From: Geomicrobium sediminis
GTDB taxonomy: Bacteria > Bacillota > Bacilli > Bacillales > Marinococcaceae
Assembly: GCF_016908595.1 (NCBI RefSeq)
Contig: NZ_JAFBEC010000004.1
Coordinates: forward strand, 62,001-126,000
Direction of reading: 5' to 3'
Length of the DNA: 64,000 nucleotides
Numbering within the stretch: position 1 is the first letter of the stretch; every line of letters starts with the position of its first letter. The notes below the pieces were generated by a model, which searched no databases, had not been told where the DNA came from, and worked only from the letters and a program-made list of their open reading frames with translations. Below, in pieces: positions 45,468 through 56,743 of this stretch. The translations under genes were made by a program, and so were the position numbers.

Positions 45468-45564
45468 TTGATCCAACTCATCAGTAGCGCGGGAAGCTGA
45501 CGAAACCCAGTGATTTTCAGGGATGTCACCTACTCGCGCTTCTTCATTCGTTAAGGGGGAAATT

Positions 45565-46083
45565 ATGGACGATATGATTACAATCCGTCAAGCTGTCGTT
45601 ACAGATGTCGTTGATATTATTCGACACAAACAGGTTGTCTTGCAAGAGAATGCTTCATTTATGGGACGAACCGCAAAGGAATATCAACCGACTATAGAAC
45701 ATGAGCTAGCAAGGATCCGAAAGCACCAAAATGAAACAGGTATAATGCTCGTTGCCATACACCGTGATGAAGTTATCGGTATGCTCACGTTCAGCAGGCC
45801 ATCAAGACCGCATTATTCTCACAATGGAATGTTTGGGATGAGTATACAAGAACGTTATACAAATCAAGGACTCGGTCACAAGCTGTTAAACGAATTGTTG
45901 ATTTTTGCTAATAATGATCCAGCAATCGAGAAGGTCTCATTAGAGGTCTATGCGCACAACGAGCGAGCAATTGCTTTGTACAAACGGCTAGGATTCACGG
46001 TTGAAGGTCAAAAACCACGTCACCGTAAAGAGAGTGACGGCTCATACGTTGAAGACGTTCTCATGAGTAAAATTGTTACGTAA
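45565..46083 (+). CDS. GNAT family N-acetyltransferase
   Basis: A 172-residue GCN5-related acetyltransferase. The acetyl-CoA site is QERYTNQGLGHKLLNELL (about 94-111), and KVSLEVYAHNERAIALYKRLGF is the conserved C-terminal motif B region. Substrate cannot be predicted; RimI- or YhhY-like N-terminal or amino acid acetylation are possible. ATG 45565 follows AAGGGGG. Ninety-seven bp separate it from the ABC pair, and a sucC promoter follows, so it may be transcribed alone. Confidence 0.9.
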   Translation: MDDMITIRQAVVTDVVDIIRHKQVVLQENASFMGRTAKEYQPTIEHELARIRKHQNETGIMLVAIHRDEVIGMLTFSRPSRPHYSHNGMFGMSIQERYTNQGLGHKLLNELLIFANNDPAIEKVSLEVYAHNERAIALYKRLGFTVEGQKPRHRKESDGSYVEDVLMSKIVT

Positions 46084-46114
46084 GACGTTTTTCGACATTT
46101 TCGGTACTTTAACC

Positions 46115-46143
46115 TTTAGTAGAAAACGTTTTTATGCTATGAT
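46115..46143 (+). promoter_or_regulatory. sucCD promoter with cre-like sequence in the spacer
   Basis: TTTAGT (46115-46120), 17-nt spacer, TATGAT (46138-46143) with TGC before it. The spacer holds AGAAAACGTTTTTA (46121-46134), two mismatches from the CcpA cre consensus. The leader downstream contains a perfect hairpin, GACAAGCA/TGCTTGTC (46168-46186). Confidence 0.6.
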
Positions 46144-46238
46144 AAAAAATGTGTGAAATGAACTTATGACAAGCAGATTGCTTGTCTAGGACCACATCTG
46201 ATGTAACCGATTGTACTCATAGGGAGGATGGAAATAAC

Positions 46239-47399
46239 ATGAATATTCATGAGTACCAGAGTAAAGAATTGCTCCGCAAGTACGGCGTTGCTGTACCGAA
46301 CGGGCACGTTGCTTTTACGGTCGATGAAGCCGTTGAAAAAGCGTCTTCATTAGGTACAGCCGTAACCGTAGTAAAAGCACAAATCCACGCAGGTGGACGC
46401 GGAAAAGCTGGCGGTGTTAAAGTCGCGAAAAACCTTGATGAAGTGCGTACATACGCAGACGACATTCTTGGTAAAACACTCGTGACTCACCAAACAGGTC
46501 CAGAAGGTAAAGAAGTTAAGCGTCTTCTCATTGAAGAGGGCTGCGATATTGATCAAGAATACTACATCGGCCTTGTGCTAGATCGTAGTACATCCCGTGT
46601 TGTCCTTATGGGTTCTGAAGAAGGTGGAACTGAGATCGAGGAAGTTGCAGAAGCGACTCCAGAGAAGATCTTTAGAGAGTATATTGATCCTGCAGTAGGT
46701 TTACAAGGATTCCAAGCAAGACGTCTTGCTTTTAACATGAACATTCCGCAAGATTCACTCGGAAAAGCGGTTAAATTTATGGGAAGCCTTTACCAAGCAT
46801 TTGTTGAAAACGACTGCTCAATTGCTGAGATCAACCCACTCGTTACAACAAAGCAAGGCGACGTACTCGCTCTTGATGCGAAGCTTAACTTTGATAGCAA
46901 CGCTCTTTACCGTCAAAAAGGAATCACAGAATACCGTGACCTTGACGAAGAAGATGCAAAAGAAATCGAAGCTTCTAAGTACGACCTAAGCTACATTGCG
47001 CTTGATGGTAACATCGGTTGTATGGTTAACGGAGCCGGTCTTGCGATGGCTACGATGGACATTATTAAGTACAAAGGCGGCGAACCCGCGAACTTCCTTG
47101 ACGTTGGGGGCGGTGCGACTGCTGAGAAAGTTACAGCAGCGTTCAAGATTATCCTTTCTGATGAGCACGTGAAAGGAATCTTCGTAAACATCTTTGGTGG
47201 AATTATGAAGTGTGACGTTATCGCAGAAGGTGTCGTTACAGCAACGAAAGAAGTTGGACTTGAAATTCCACTCGTTGTACGTCTTGAAGGTACAAACGTA
47301 AAAGAAGGTAAGAAGATTCTCGAAGAATCAGGGCTTAACATCACAGCTGCAGATACGATGGCTGATGGTGCAGAAAAAATCGTAGCTTTAGTTAAATAG
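46239..47399 (+). CDS. sucC: Succinate-CoA ligase, ADP-forming, beta subunit
   Basis: A 386-residue TCA-cycle subunit with an ATP-grasp fold. [17 protein letters not shown] opens the protein; [12 protein letters not shown] binds nucleotide, [10 protein letters not shown] and FLDVGGGA follow, and [10 protein letters not shown] contacts the alpha subunit. AGGGAGG lies 11 nt before the ATG. It forms the sucCD operon with the next gene, 19 bp away. Confidence 0.97.
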   Translation: MNIHEYQSKELLRKYGVAVPNGHVAFTVDEAVEKASSLGTAVTVVKAQIHAGGRGKAGGVKVAKNLDEVRTYADDILGKTLVTHQTGPEGKEVKRLLIEEGCDIDQEYYIGLVLDRSTSRVVLMGSEEGGTEIEEVAEATPEKIFREYIDPAVGLQGFQARRLAFNMNIPQDSLGKAVKFMGSLYQAFVENDCSIAEINPLVTTKQGDVLALDAKLNFDSNALYRQKGITEYRDLDEEDAKEIEASKYDLSYIALDGNIGCMVNGAGLAMATMDIIKYKGGEPANFLDVGGGATAEKVTAAFKIILSDEHVKGIFVNIFGGIMKCDVIAEGVVTATKEVGLEIPLVVRLEGTNVKEGKKILEESGLNITAADTMADGAEKIVALVK

Positions 47400-47418
47400 A
47401 AAGGCGGGGCCAAGTACA

Positions 47419-48330
47419 ATGAGTATCTTAATTAATAAAGATACGAAGGTTATTGTCCAAGGAATTACGGGCAGTACTGGACTATTCCATACAAAACAAG
47501 CGATTGAATATGGAACAAACATCGTTGGCGGTGTAACACCGAAAAAAGGTGGCACCGAGATTGAAGGAGTTCCTGTATTTAACACAGTGTCAGAAGCTGT
47601 TGAAGCGACTGGCGCAAACGCAACAGTAATCTACGTTCCACCTGCATTTGCAGCAGATGCAATTATGGAAGCTGTAGACGCAGAACTAGATCTTGCAATC
47701 TGTATTACAGAAGGTATTCCAGTCCTTGATATGCTTAATGTTAAGCGTTATATGGAAGGCAAGAAGACTCGTCTCGTTGGACCGAACTGTCCAGGAGTAA
47801 TTACACCTGAAGAATGTAAAATTGGTATTATGCCAGGATACATTCACCAAAAAGGTCATGTTGGCGTTGTTTCCCGTTCTGGTACATTAACGTATGAAGC
47901 GGTAGATCAACTTTCAAGTAACGGAATCGGTCAATCAACAGCAGTTGGAATCGGTGGAGACCCAGTTAACGGTACAGATTTCATTGATACGCTTAAACTC
48001 TTCAACGAAGATGAAGATACAAAAGCGGTTATCATGATCGGTGAAATTGGTGGTACAGCAGAAGAAGAAGCTGCTGAATGGGTTAGAGATAACATGACGA
48101 AGCCAGTTGTCGGTTTCATTGGTGGCGCTACTGCACCTCCAGGGAAGCGTATGGGACATGCTGGTGCAATCATCTCTGGCGGTAAAGGGACAGCTGAAGA
48201 AAAGCAAAAGACACTTCGCGCTTGCGGAATTGAAGTTGCTGAAACTCCAGCAGTAATTGGCGAAACGCTCATTAACGTTCTTAAAGAACAAAACCTTTAC
48301 GAAGCTTGCTTAACGCACGAAGTAAAGTAA
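47419..48330 (+). CDS. sucD: Succinate-CoA ligase, alpha subunit
   Basis: A 303-residue CoA-binding subunit. [14 protein letters not shown] near the N terminus binds CoA; the phosphorylated histidine is H247 in [20 protein letters not shown] is also conserved. Together with SucC it converts succinyl-CoA to succinate and makes ATP. A strong terminator follows. Confidence 0.98.
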   Translation: MSILINKDTKVIVQGITGSTGLFHTKQAIEYGTNIVGGVTPKKGGTEIEGVPVFNTVSEAVEATGANATVIYVPPAFAADAIMEAVDAELDLAICITEGIPVLDMLNVKRYMEGKKTRLVGPNCPGVITPEECKIGIMPGYIHQKGHVGVVSRSGTLTYEAVDQLSSNGIGQSTAVGIGGDPVNGTDFIDTLKLFNEDEDTKAVIMIGEIGGTAEEEAAEWVRDNMTKPVVGFIGGATAPPGKRMGHAGAIISGGKGTAEEKQKTLRACGIEVAETPAVIGETLINVLKEQNLYEACLTHEVK

Positions 48331-48336
48331 TTAAGG

Positions 48337-48369
48337 AAAAGCCCTTGTGACAAACAAGGGCTTTTTTTA
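48337..48369 (+). terminator. Terminator after sucD
   Basis: AAAAGCCCTTGT (48337-48348) pairs with ACAAGGGCTTTT (48354-48365), 12 bp, loop GACAA, and a T run of eight. Confidence 0.95.
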
Positions 48370-48392
48370 TAATACGATTACGGAGGTGTTAC

Positions 48393-49247
48393 ATGAACAC
48401 AAAACGAAATCGACTGCTTTACTTACACAGTACGAGGAAATTATCGTCTAAGCATCTATTGTCGCTCATTAGACACGTACGTGTAGAAGAAATCCATACG
48501 CTAGATGTGGCTTCATTAGCTTTTCACACGAAAGCAAAAACAGACACGGTTAAAACGTGGACAAAGCATTGGAATGAACATCCGTACGCAGACTTTAAAC
48601 CACCTGAAATCCCCGCTATTACGCTTTTTGATCAAGAGTATCCCCGCCGCCTGTATGAATTACCAGATCTTCCCCCAGTACTTTATTATTCCGGAAACCT
48701 TCATTTAATACATGCACAACATCTGTTAGCCGTTATAGGAACGCGTTCACCGAGCCGTTATGCAGAAACTGTTATGCCAAATCTACTTGAACCTGTTATA
48801 CAACAAGGTGCCGTCATCGTCAGTGGTTTAGCGAGAGGGATTGATACGTACGCCCATAAGCTCGCGATCGGCAAAAATGGAACAACGATCGCAGTCATTG
48901 CAGGAGGACTGAACCATATTTACCCGAAAGAAAATAGAGGCATCGCAAATCTAATGGCTACGAAACATCTCATTCTCTCCGAATACTTTCCAACCCAACC
49001 CCCAGAAAAGTGGCATTTCCCTGAACGAAATCGAATTATTAGTGGTCTTTGTGACCGATTGTTTGTCGTTGAAGCTGGTGTACGATCAGGCACGCAAATT
49101 ACCGTCGATTGTGCATTAGAACAAGGTAAAGACGTCTATGCTCTCCCTGGAAATATCAATGAGTCAACGTCAAAAGGAACGAACCAAATGATCTTTGATG
49201 GTGCCCAGATGGTCTTGTCTGCGACCGACTTATTATTTCAGGAATAA
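48393..49247 (+). CDS. dprA: DNA-processing protein DprA
   Basis: A 284-residue DprA/Smf protein that loads RecA on incoming single-stranded DNA during transformation. The Rossmann-like core shows YPRRLYELPDLPPVLYY-type sequence, AVIGTRSPSRYAE, VSGLARGIDTYAHKLA, VIAGGLNHIYPKEN, SEYFPTQPPEKWHFPERNRIISG and GSGTQIT-like VRSGTQITVDCALEQGK. An extra C-terminal winged domain found in some relatives is absent. ATG follows GGAGGTG. Presence suggests the potential for competence. It is followed by topA, the normal order. Confidence 0.95.
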   Translation: MNTKRNRLLYLHSTRKLSSKHLLSLIRHVRVEEIHTLDVASLAFHTKAKTDTVKTWTKHWNEHPYADFKPPEIPAITLFDQEYPRRLYELPDLPPVLYYSGNLHLIHAQHLLAVIGTRSPSRYAETVMPNLLEPVIQQGAVIVSGLARGIDTYAHKLAIGKNGTTIAVIAGGLNHIYPKENRGIANLMATKHLILSEYFPTQPPEKWHFPERNRIISGLCDRLFVVEAGVRSGTQITVDCALEQGKDVYALPGNINESTSKGTNQMIFDGAQMVLSATDLLFQE

Positions 49248-49301
49248 ACCATTTTTACTGCATAAAATCAAAAAATTTCACCGATTAAAAACATAGGATG
49301 T

Positions 49302-49331
49302 TTGACAAATTGTAAATTCATGTTCAATAAT
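49302..49331 (+). promoter_or_regulatory. Sigma-A promoter of topA
   Basis: Perfect TTGACA (49302-49307), 18-nt spacer, AATAAT (49326-49331), about 43 bp before the topA start codon. Confidence 0.7.
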
Positions 49332-49373
49332 AGGGAAGGTTTACATTTACAAAGAAGGGGGAGGAAACTCGAG

Positions 49374-51461
49374 ATGGCAGATTACCTAGTAATCGTTGAA
49401 TCTCCCGCAAAAGCGAAAACCATTGGAAAGTATTTGGGCAAAAAATATGCAGTAAAAGCATCCATGGGCCATGTCCGTGATTTACCTAAATCCCAAATGG
49501 GCGTTGATGTGGAACAGAATTATGACCCGAAATACATTACCATTCGAGGAAAAGGCCCTGTTTTAAAAGATTTGAAACAGGCGGCTAAGAAAGCCAAACG
49601 CATATATCTCGCTGCCGACCCCGACCGCGAAGGGGAAGCGATTGCGTGGCACTTGGCGCATAGCCTCGACATCGACACAGAGTCAGAATGTCGTGTAGTA
49701 TTTAACGAAATTACGAAAACCGCAATCAAAGACGCATTCAAACACCCGCGTCCGATTAACATGGACTTAGTTGATGCACAACAAGCGAGACGAATTCTAG
49801 ATCGCCTTGTTGGATATAACATTAGCCCTCTATTATGGAAGAAAGTGAAAAAAGGGTTAAGTGCAGGACGAGTTCAATCGGTCGCTGTGAAGATGATTAA
49901 TGATCGGGAAAAAGAGATTCAAGAATTTATACCAGAAGAATATTGGTCCATTACAGGACAGTTTTCGTATGGAAAAGAAACGTTCGAAGCGAATTTTTAT
50001 GGCACGAAAGATAACAAAGAAAAATCAAAGAAGCAACCACTTTCCTCTGAAGATGATGTTAAAGCTGTATTAGGTCAGCTAAAAGGTGATGAATTCCTCA
50101 TCGATAGCGTGACGAAGAAAGAGCGTAAGCGAAACCCGGTTCAGCCGTTTACGACTTCATCATTACAGCAAGAAGCTGCACGTAAGCTTAATTTCAGAGC
50201 GAAGAAAACGATGATGCTAGCACAACAGTTGTATGAAGGTGTGGACCTTGGAAAAGAGGGGACCGTCGGTTTAATTACGTATATGCGTACAGACTCCACT
50301 CGTATTTCCGATACAGCTAAAGGTGATGCGAAAACGTTCATTGAAGAAAAGTATGGCAGTGACTATGTTGGTCAAGATACAAAGCCGAAAAAACAAAATG
50401 AAAACAGTCAAGACGCACACGAAGCGATTCGTCCGACGACGGTTTCTAGAGAGCCGAAAGAATTAAAGTCTTATCTCTCAAGAGATCAACTTCGCTTGTA
50501 TCGTTTGATATGGGAACGTATGGTCGCAAGCCGTATGGCGCCAGCGATCATGGATACGATGTCAGTAGACTTGACGAACGAAGGTGTCATTTTCCGAGCG
50601 ACCGGGTCAAAAGTTAAATTCCCTGGTTTTATGAAAGTATATATTGAAGGAAATGACGATGGAAAAGAAGAAGAAAACTCTTTTCTACCAGATTTAGAAG
50701 AAGGCAAAACTGCGACGCGCGATGAGTTGAATGAGAATCAACACTTCACACAGCCGCCTCCGCGTTACACTGAGGCGAGACTCGTTCGTACGATGGAAGA
50801 ATTAGGCATTGGCCGTCCATCCACGTACGCACCGACACTCGATACAATTCAACGTCGTGGCTATGTAGCGATGGAAGACCGTCGATTCGTACCGACTGAA
50901 CTCGGTGAAATTGTTTTAGACTTGATCGTTGAGTTTTTCCCGGAAATTTTAAATGTGAAATTCACAGCTAAAATGGAAACAGATCTCGATGAAATTGAAG
51001 CGGGAGATCAGAATTGGATTAAGATTATTGATCGCTTCTATCAAGATTTCGAAAAACGTCTCGAAGTTGCTGAGAAAGAAATGCAAGAAGTCGAGATTAA
51101 AGATGAACCGGCCGGTGAAGATTGTGAACTGTGCGGGAATCCGATGGTAATTAAAATGGGGCGTTATGGAAAGTTCATGGCTTGCTCAAACTTCCCGGAT
51201 TGTCGGAATACGAAAGCGATCGTCAAAAAAATCGGTGTTGACTGTCCAACGTGTAAAAAAGGTGACGTTGTCGAGCGTAAGAGTAAGAAACAGCGTACGT
51301 TCTACGGCTGTGATCAATATCCTGAATGTGATTTCGTCTCTTGGGATAAACCAATCGCCCGTCCGTGTCCTCGTTGTGAACACATGCTCGTTGAGAAAAA
51401 AGTGAAAAAAGAAGTCCGTGTACAGTGTACAAATTGTGACTATGAAGAAGATCCGAATTAA
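49374..51461 (+). CDS. topA: DNA topoisomerase I
   Basis: A 695-residue type IA topoisomerase that relaxes negative supercoils. Toprim domain with [12 protein letters not shown] and [13 protein letters not shown]; catalytic tyrosine Y303 in [20 protein letters not shown]; and three C-terminal four-cysteine zinc modules (CELCG...CSNFPDC, CPTC...CDQYPEC, CPRC...CTNC). ATG 49374 with GGGGGAGG upstream is chosen; a longer frame would begin inside the promoter. A hairpin terminator follows. Confidence 0.97.
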   Translation: MADYLVIVESPAKAKTIGKYLGKKYAVKASMGHVRDLPKSQMGVDVEQNYDPKYITIRGKGPVLKDLKQAAKKAKRIYLAADPDREGEAIAWHLAHSLDIDTESECRVVFNEITKTAIKDAFKHPRPINMDLVDAQQARRILDRLVGYNISPLLWKKVKKGLSAGRVQSVAVKMINDREKEIQEFIPEEYWSITGQFSYGKETFEANFYGTKDNKEKSKKQPLSSEDDVKAVLGQLKGDEFLIDSVTKKERKRNPVQPFTTSSLQQEAARKLNFRAKKTMMLAQQLYEGVDLGKEGTVGLITYMRTDSTRISDTAKGDAKTFIEEKYGSDYVGQDTKPKKQNENSQDAHEAIRPTTVSREPKELKSYLSRDQLRLYRLIWERMVASRMAPAIMDTMSVDLTNEGVIFRATGSKVKFPGFMKVYIEGNDDGKEEENSFLPDLEEGKTATRDELNENQHFTQPPPRYTEARLVRTMEELGIGRPSTYAPTLDTIQRRGYVAMEDRRFVPTELGEIVLDLIVEFFPEILNVKFTAKMETDLDEIEAGDQNWIKIIDRFYQDFEKRLEVAEKEMQEVEIKDEPAGEDCELCGNPMVIKMGRYGKFMACSNFPDCRNTKAIVKKIGVDCPTCKKGDVVERKSKKQRTFYGCDQYPECDFVSWDKPIARPCPRCEHMLVEKKVKKEVRVQCTNCDYEEDPN

Positions 51462-51502
51462 AAAGCTTGTAAGAACGAGAAAAAATCGGTATATTGTTAC
51501 AG

Positions 51503-51529
51503 CGCCCCTTTTCGACAAAAGGGGCGTTT
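51503..51529 (+). terminator. Terminator after topA
   Basis: CGCCCCTTTT (51503-51512), loop CGAC, AAAAGGGGCG (51517-51526), then TTT. The T run is short, but the stem is perfect. Confidence 0.8.
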
Positions 51530-51655
51530 GCATGTCAAAGAATGCTAAAAAAGAAAATACATAGATTGTCACTGAATGTTTGTTATTCTTCAAAGAGGGT
51601 TATCATTTATACTAGATAGTAAGAAGAGTGAGAGACTTTTGAAAGGGAGATGGCG

Positions 51656-52969
51656 ATGACAACTAAGCAAGCAGTAAACGTTGTTGGTGCAGGACTTGCA
51701 GGTAGTGAAGCGGCTTGGCAAATTGTAAGCCGAGGCGTGCCTGTTAACTTATATGAGATGAGACCGGTAAAGAAGACACCAGCTCATCATACTGAACAAT
51801 TTGCAGAGCTTGTTTGTACGAACTCGTTACGTGGAAATTCTTTAGCGAACGCGGTCGGTGTATTAAAGGAAGAAATGCGTAAACTCGATTCAATTATTAT
51901 CTCTTCAGCAGATGAAAGTGCGGTACCTGCTGGAGGCGCTCTTGCGGTAGATCGTCATGATTTCGCTGGGAAAGTGACCGAACGCTTGCACGCGCACCCT
52001 CTTGTGAATGTCGTGCGAGAAGAGATTAGCGAAATTCCAAGTGGTCCGACAATTATTGCAACGGGTCCTCTAACTTCTTCAGCTTTATCGGATAGCATTA
52101 TCGGGTTAACCGGTGAAGAAGAATTGTACTTTTACGATGCAGCTGCGCCTATTCTTGAAACCGATTCAATTGATATGGATAAAGTCTATTACAAGTCTCG
52201 TTATGATAAAGGTGAAGCGGCGTATATTAACTGTCCGATGACAGAAGATGAATTTAATACGTTTTATGATGCGCTCGTGGCTGCCGAAACAGTTCCACTA
52301 AAAGAATTTGAGAAGAAAATGTTTTTTGAAGGTTGTATGCCTGTTGAAGTCATGGCCGGTCGTGGCCGAAAAACGTTATTGTTCGGACCGATGAAGCCAG
52401 TAGGATTAGAAGATCCAAGAACAGGGAAGCGTCCATATGCCGTCGTTCAACTTCGCCAAGACAACGTAGAAGGCACGCTTTACAATATTGTCGGATTTCA
52501 GACACATATGAAATGGGGTCCGCAGAAGGAAGTTATTCGTCTAATTCCTGGTTTGGAAAACGCAGATATCGTCCGTTACGGCGTGATGCACCGCAACACA
52601 TTTATGAACAGCCCCCGTTTACTGCGTCCAACGTATCAATACAAAGATCGTGATGATTTATTCTTTGCAGGACAAATGACAGGCGTGGAAGGGTACGTAG
52701 AATCAGCAGCTGCAGGACTTATTGCCGGAACAAATGCTGCAAAGCAAGTATTAGGTGAAGAATTGATTGTCTTCCCGAAAGAGACAATGATCGGTGCGAT
52801 GGCGCAATATATTACAACAGCTGACCCTGATCATTTCCAACCAATTAACGCTAACTTCGGTCTCGTTCCTAGACCAGCCGAGAAAATGAAGAAAAAAGAA
52901 CGCTATGAGCACCTCGGCCAAGTAGCACTGGAGTCCATTCAGAATTTTATGAAAAAACAAGGCGTTTAG
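51656..52969 (+). CDS. trmFO: Methylenetetrahydrofolate-tRNA-(uracil-5-)-methyltransferase TrmFO
   Basis: A 437-residue FAD- and folate-dependent enzyme that makes ribothymidine at position 54 of tRNA. The FAD motif [13 protein letters not shown] is at the N terminus; [27 protein letters not shown] and [16 protein letters not shown] are family signatures (formerly Gid). ATG 51656 is preferred to ATG 51650, because AAAGGGAG is 7 nt upstream of the former and touches the latter. Confidence 0.96.
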   Translation: MTTKQAVNVVGAGLAGSEAAWQIVSRGVPVNLYEMRPVKKTPAHHTEQFAELVCTNSLRGNSLANAVGVLKEEMRKLDSIIISSADESAVPAGGALAVDRHDFAGKVTERLHAHPLVNVVREEISEIPSGPTIIATGPLTSSALSDSIIGLTGEEELYFYDAAAPILETDSIDMDKVYYKSRYDKGEAAYINCPMTEDEFNTFYDALVAAETVPLKEFEKKMFFEGCMPVEVMAGRGRKTLLFGPMKPVGLEDPRTGKRPYAVVQLRQDNVEGTLYNIVGFQTHMKWGPQKEVIRLIPGLENADIVRYGVMHRNTFMNSPRLLRPTYQYKDRDDLFFAGQMTGVEGYVESAAAGLIAGTNAAKQVLGEELIVFPKETMIGAMAQYITTADPDHFQPINANFGLVPRPAEKMKKKERYEHLGQVALESIQNFMKKQGV

Positions 52970-52970
52970 G

Positions 52971-52999
52971 TTGATATCGACAAAGTTATATGGTACGAT
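52971..52999 (+). promoter_or_regulatory. Candidate sigma-A promoter of xerC-hslVU-codY
   Basis: TTGATA (52971-52976), 17-nt spacer, TACGAT (52994-52999), 28 bp before the xerC start. Confidence 0.65.
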
Positions 53000-53026
53000 T
53001 TAGTCGCTTTATTGAGGTGAATGATC

Positions 53027-53926
53027 ATGTGTACAAACGCACAAGATCCTTATCAGAAGTTTTTTCAATATCTGCAAGTGGAGAAAAATGCCTCTCCCAA
53101 TACACTTACTGCCTACACTCGTGGGTTAAGTGATTGGGAGGAATTCTTAAACGAAGAAGGCGTGGATGCAGGGTGCTTGAATGCTGAGCGTCTCCACGTA
53201 CGACTTTACTTGACGGCAATGCACAATAAAGGGTTACAGCGAACGAGTATTGCTCGCGAGCTCTCGGTATTACGGACGTTTTATCGCTTCTTAAAACGGG
53301 AATCAATGATTCTTGAGAATCCAACATCGTTTACACACTTTCCTTCGCAGCCCAATCGACTGCCACGCTTCCTCTATGAAGAGGAGCTTCAATCCCTATT
53401 TGAAGTTTGTCGTGGAGATGACCCACTAAAACAAAGAGATCTTGCGATCATAGAGTTGCTGTATGCAACGGGAATACGAGTGAGTGAATGCACGAATTTG
53501 AAGATGACGGATCTTGATTTCGTGACAGAAACCGTTCATGTCTTAGGGAAAGGACGTAAAGAACGATACGTTCCAATCGGCGCTTTTGCGATTGATGCAC
53601 TCGAGAGGTATTTTGAAGATGGACGAAAGCGTTTAATGCGCGAAGAAGCACAGCATGTGTTTTTAAATTTTCGTGGTCTTCCCCTTACTGATCGTGGTTT
53701 ACGTCATACACTAACGAAACGTGTACAGGAAGCTTCGCGCACTTTGCGAATCTCTCCGCATAGTCTAAGGCATACGTTTGCAACTCATCTGTTGAATGAA
53801 GGTGCTGATCTGCGTTCAGTACAAGAACTTCTCGGTCATGAGAACCTCCGTACGACGCAGAAGTATACGCACGTAACGACAGATCGTCTTCGTCACGTAT
53901 ACAAAGGTGCACACCCACGTGCCTGA
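53027..53926 (+). CDS. xerC: Tyrosine recombinase XerC (CodV)
   Basis: A 299-residue site-specific recombinase that, with XerD, resolves chromosome dimers at dif. N-terminal SAM-like core-binding domain (1 to about 95). Catalytic residues visible: R151 in TGIRVSE, H245 and R248 in HSLRHTF, H271 in LGHENL and nucleophile Y280. In B. subtilis this gene is codV, first in codV-clpQ-clpY-codY; the same four genes are present here. ATG 53027 has GAGG nine nt upstream. It is a housekeeping recombinase and not evidence for an integrated element. Confidence 0.96.
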   Translation: MCTNAQDPYQKFFQYLQVEKNASPNTLTAYTRGLSDWEEFLNEEGVDAGCLNAERLHVRLYLTAMHNKGLQRTSIARELSVLRTFYRFLKRESMILENPTSFTHFPSQPNRLPRFLYEEELQSLFEVCRGDDPLKQRDLAIIELLYATGIRVSECTNLKMTDLDFVTETVHVLGKGRKERYVPIGAFAIDALERYFEDGRKRLMREEAQHVFLNFRGLPLTDRGLRHTLTKRVQEASRTLRISPHSLRHTFATHLLNEGADLRSVQELLGHENLRTTQKYTHVTTDRLRHVYKGAHPRA

Positions 53927-53937
53927 AAGGAGGCAAC

Positions 53938-54477
53938 ATGGAACATTCATTCCATGCTACGACAATTTTTGCAATCCGACATAACGGTAAAGGTGCAATG
54001 GCAGGTGATGGACAGGTAACGTTCGGTCAAGCGACAGTCATGAAGCACTCAGCTAAGAAGATTCGCAGAATCTACAACGGTAAAGTTCTTGCAGGATTTG
54101 CAGGTTCTGTTGCAGATGCGTTTACGCTCTTTGAGATGTTTGAAGGCAAGTTGCAAGAGGCGAGCGGACAATTGGACCGGGCTGCTATTAATCTCGCAAA
54201 GGAATGGCGTAATGACAAAGTGCTTCGCAAGCTAGAAGCGATGCTTCTTGTCATGAATGAAGATAAACTTCTTCTTGTCGCAGGGACTGGTGAAATCATT
54301 GAACCTGATGATGGCATGATTGCGATCGGTTCTGGAGGTTTTTACGCCTTAGCAGCGGGACGTGTGCTTGCGAAACATTCAGCTCTTTCCGCAAAGGAGA
54401 TCGCTGAAGAAGCACTTAAGACCGCTGGAGACATTTGTGTGTACACAAACCATGAGCGAATCATTGAAGAAATTTAA
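53938..54477 (+). CDS. hslV: ATP-dependent protease subunit HslV (ClpQ)
   Basis: A 179-residue proteasome-like peptidase forming a double ring with HslU. The core [36 protein letters not shown] and [14 protein letters not shown] is clear. The N terminus is [13 protein letters not shown]. subtilis ClpQ, as recalled, begins [10 protein letters not shown] and uses an N-terminal serine as nucleophile, while E. coli HslV uses Thr1. Here residue 2 is Glu, so the active nucleophile is not obvious from this start. No other in-frame start codon exists before TTIF; AAAGGAGG is 4 nt upstream. Confidence 0.95.
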   Translation: MEHSFHATTIFAIRHNGKGAMAGDGQVTFGQATVMKHSAKKIRRIYNGKVLAGFAGSVADAFTLFEMFEGKLQEASGQLDRAAINLAKEWRNDKVLRKLEAMLLVMNEDKLLLVAGTGEIIEPDDGMIAIGSGGFYALAAGRVLAKHSALSAKEIAEEALKTAGDICVYTNHERIIEEI

Positions 54478-54519
54478 CAGCTTAGTATCATTCTAAGAAT
54501 GAAGGATAGGTGATGGCTT

Positions 54520-55926
54520 TTGGAACATGCCAATCAAACACCAAAGCAAATTGTTAATAAGCTTGATCAATATATTGTTGGTCAAAATGGTGCAAAGCGT
54601 GCCGTAGCTGTTGCGCTTCGTAATCGTTATCGAAGAAGCAAAGTAGCGGAGAACATTCGTGATGAGATCACACCGAAGAACATTTTAATGATCGGACCGA
54701 CAGGTGTCGGGAAGACTGAAATCGCAAGGCGTTTATCCAAACTCGTAGGAGCTCCGTTTGTGAAAGTTGAAGCAACGAAGTTTACCGAAGTTGGTTACGT
54801 CGGTCGAGATGTCGAATCGATGGTTCGTGATCTAGTGGAGGTTGCCGTTCGTCTCGTTAAAGAAGAGAAAATGAAAGGCGTACAACCAGAAGCGAAGAAC
54901 TTAGCGAATGAGCGTCTCGTTGAGCTACTTGTTCCTTCGAAAAAGAAAAGCCAAGCGTACAAAAACCCGCTCGAGATGTTTTTTAATTCCCAAGGGAACA
55001 TGAATCAAGACGTTGACTTGGATGATGAGTCAGAGCAACGTGATTCAATAAAAGAACGCCGTACTAAAACGGCTTCTCAATTGGCAAATGGTGAATTAGA
55101 AGATGAACTCGTTACGGTTGAAGTTGAAGAGCAACAACAAGGGCTTATGGATATGCTTTCTGGATCTGGCATGGAACAAATGGGCATGATGCAGGATATG
55201 CTCGGTAGTATGATGCCAAAGAAAAAGAAAAAGCGTAAGCTGCCTGTGCGCGAAGCAAGGCAAGTTCTTATTGACGATGAAGCACAAAAGCTCGTTGACA
55301 TGGATGAAGTCGGCCAACTAGCTGTTGATAAGACAGAACAACTTGGCATGATTTTTATTGATGAAATTGATAAAGTAGCTGGTAAACAACAGTCAAGTTC
55401 TGTAGACGTTTCACGAGAAGGCGTACAAAGAGATATATTGCCGATCGTGGAAGGATCAACAGTAACAACGAAGTATGGTCCCGTGCAAACCGATCACATT
55501 TTGTTTATCGCAGCGGGTGCATTTCACGTATCAAGACCGTCGGATTTAATTCCAGAGCTTCAAGGGCGCTTCCCGATTCGGGTAGAGCTGAACAACTTAA
55601 GTAAAGACGATTTTGTGCGAATACTTCGTGAGCCTGATAATGCACTTTTAAAACAATATTCTGCTCTTTTGGAAACTGAAGGTATAAACGTTGAATTTTC
55701 TGACGAAGCTGTAGTTAGATTGGCTGAGTTAGCAGAGCAGGTAAATCAAACGACTGAGAACATCGGTGCAAGAAGACTGCATACGTTGTTGGAACGATTG
55801 TTAGAAGATCTGTCGTTTGAAGCATCCGATGTCACGTTAGAAACAATCACTATTACCGCAAGTTATGTCAATGAGAAACTAGCAGATGTTGCAGGCAATG
55901 AGGATACCAGCCACTATATCTTGTAA
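54520..55926 (+). CDS. hslU: HslU (ClpY) ATPase
   Basis: A 468-residue AAA+ unfoldase feeding Hsl[20 protein letters not shown] opens the protein; Walker [10 protein letters not shown] (about 61-69); [14 protein letters not shown] pore region; an inserted I domain (about 110-240) with a Met-rich segment; Walker B FIDEIDK; sensor residues in [11 protein letters not shown]. The start is TTG, with AGGTGATGG upstream. It follows hslV by 42 bp with a small CTTAG/CTAAG hairpin between. Confidence 0.96.
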   Translation: MEHANQTPKQIVNKLDQYIVGQNGAKRAVAVALRNRYRRSKVAENIRDEITPKNILMIGPTGVGKTEIARRLSKLVGAPFVKVEATKFTEVGYVGRDVESMVRDLVEVAVRLVKEEKMKGVQPEAKNLANERLVELLVPSKKKSQAYKNPLEMFFNSQGNMNQDVDLDDESEQRDSIKERRTKTASQLANGELEDELVTVEVEEQQQGLMDMLSGSGMEQMGMMQDMLGSMMPKKKKKRKLPVREARQVLIDDEAQKLVDMDEVGQLAVDKTEQLGMIFIDEIDKVAGKQQSSSVDVSREGVQRDILPIVEGSTVTTKYGPVQTDHILFIAAGAFHVSRPSDLIPELQGRFPIRVELNNLSKDDFVRILREPDNALLKQYSALLETEGINVEFSDEAVVRLAELAEQVNQTTENIGARRLHTLLERLLEDLSFEASDVTLETITITASYVNEKLADVAGNEDTSHYIL

Positions 55927-55952
55927 TTTATGATTAGGAGGATCTACAGGAG

Positions 55953-56732
55953 ATGGAACTATTAACGAAATCTAGAAAGATCAACGAAATGCTACAAAAA
56001 TCAGCAGGTCAACATGTCGATTTTAAGGACATGGCAGAAACATTACGTGACGTAATTTCTGCAAATATCTTTGTTGTAAGTCGAAGAGGGAAGCTTCTTG
56101 GCTATTCAATTCAACAGGAAATTGAGCACGATCGCATTGATCGTATTTTAGAAGAGCGTCAATTCCCTGAAGAATACACAGAAGGACTTTTCTCGGTGGC
56201 GGACACTTCGCCAAACCTTGACATTGACAGCAAATATACAGCTTTCCCTGTTGAAAACAGAGAACTATTCAAAACAGGACTTACGACCATTGTTCCAATC
56301 AACGGTGGTGGCCAACGTATTGGTACACTTATTCTTGCTAGACTTAACGACTCGTTTAACGATGATGATTTAATTCTTGCTGAATACGGTGCAACAGTAG
56401 TTGGTATGGAAATCCTTCATGAGAAGGCTCAAGAGATCGAAGAAGAAGCACGTAGCAAAGCTGTCGTTCAAATGGCAATTAGCTCCCTTTCTTACAGTGA
56501 GCTTGAAGCTGTTGAGCACATTTTTGAAGAACTTGATGGCAAAGAAGGTCTACTCGTTGCAAGTAAAATTGCTGACCGCGTAGGAATTACTCGTTCTGTC
56601 ATCGTAAACGCGCTTCGTAAGCTTGAGAGTGCGGGAGTTATTGAATCTCGCTCACTCGGTATGAAGGGTACGTATATTAAAGTTCTTAACGGTAAATTCT
56701 TAAACGAACTCGAGCGTCTTCGTGAAGAGTAG
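55953..56732 (+). CDS. codY: Global nutrient-sensing repressor CodY
   Basis: A 259-residue GTP- and branched-chain-amino-acid-responsive repressor. N-terminal GAF domain (about 1-155) with [39 protein letters not shown] and [16 protein letters not shown]; a long linker helix; C-terminal winged helix with [20 protein letters not shown]. It is nearly identical in key segments to B. subtilis CodY. GGAG lies just before the ATG. It ends the xerC-hslVU-codY operon with a strong terminator, and lies directly upstream of the flagellar operon, which CodY represses in B. subtilis. Confidence 0.98.
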   Translation: MELLTKSRKINEMLQKSAGQHVDFKDMAETLRDVISANIFVVSRRGKLLGYSIQQEIEHDRIDRILEERQFPEEYTEGLFSVADTSPNLDIDSKYTAFPVENRELFKTGLTTIVPINGGGQRIGTLILARLNDSFNDDDLILAEYGATVVGMEILHEKAQEIEEEARSKAVVQMAISSLSYSELEAVEHIFEELDGKEGLLVASKIADRVGITRSVIVNALRKLESAGVIESRSLGMKGTYIKVLNGKFLNELERLREE

Positions 56733-56743
56733 AATCTATAAAT

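Noticed and set aside
53027-53926. Tyrosine recombinase as a sign of a mobile element
   Set aside because: It is XerC/CodV in its conserved operon with hslV, hslU and codY. No attachment-site repeats or phage genes are nearby.
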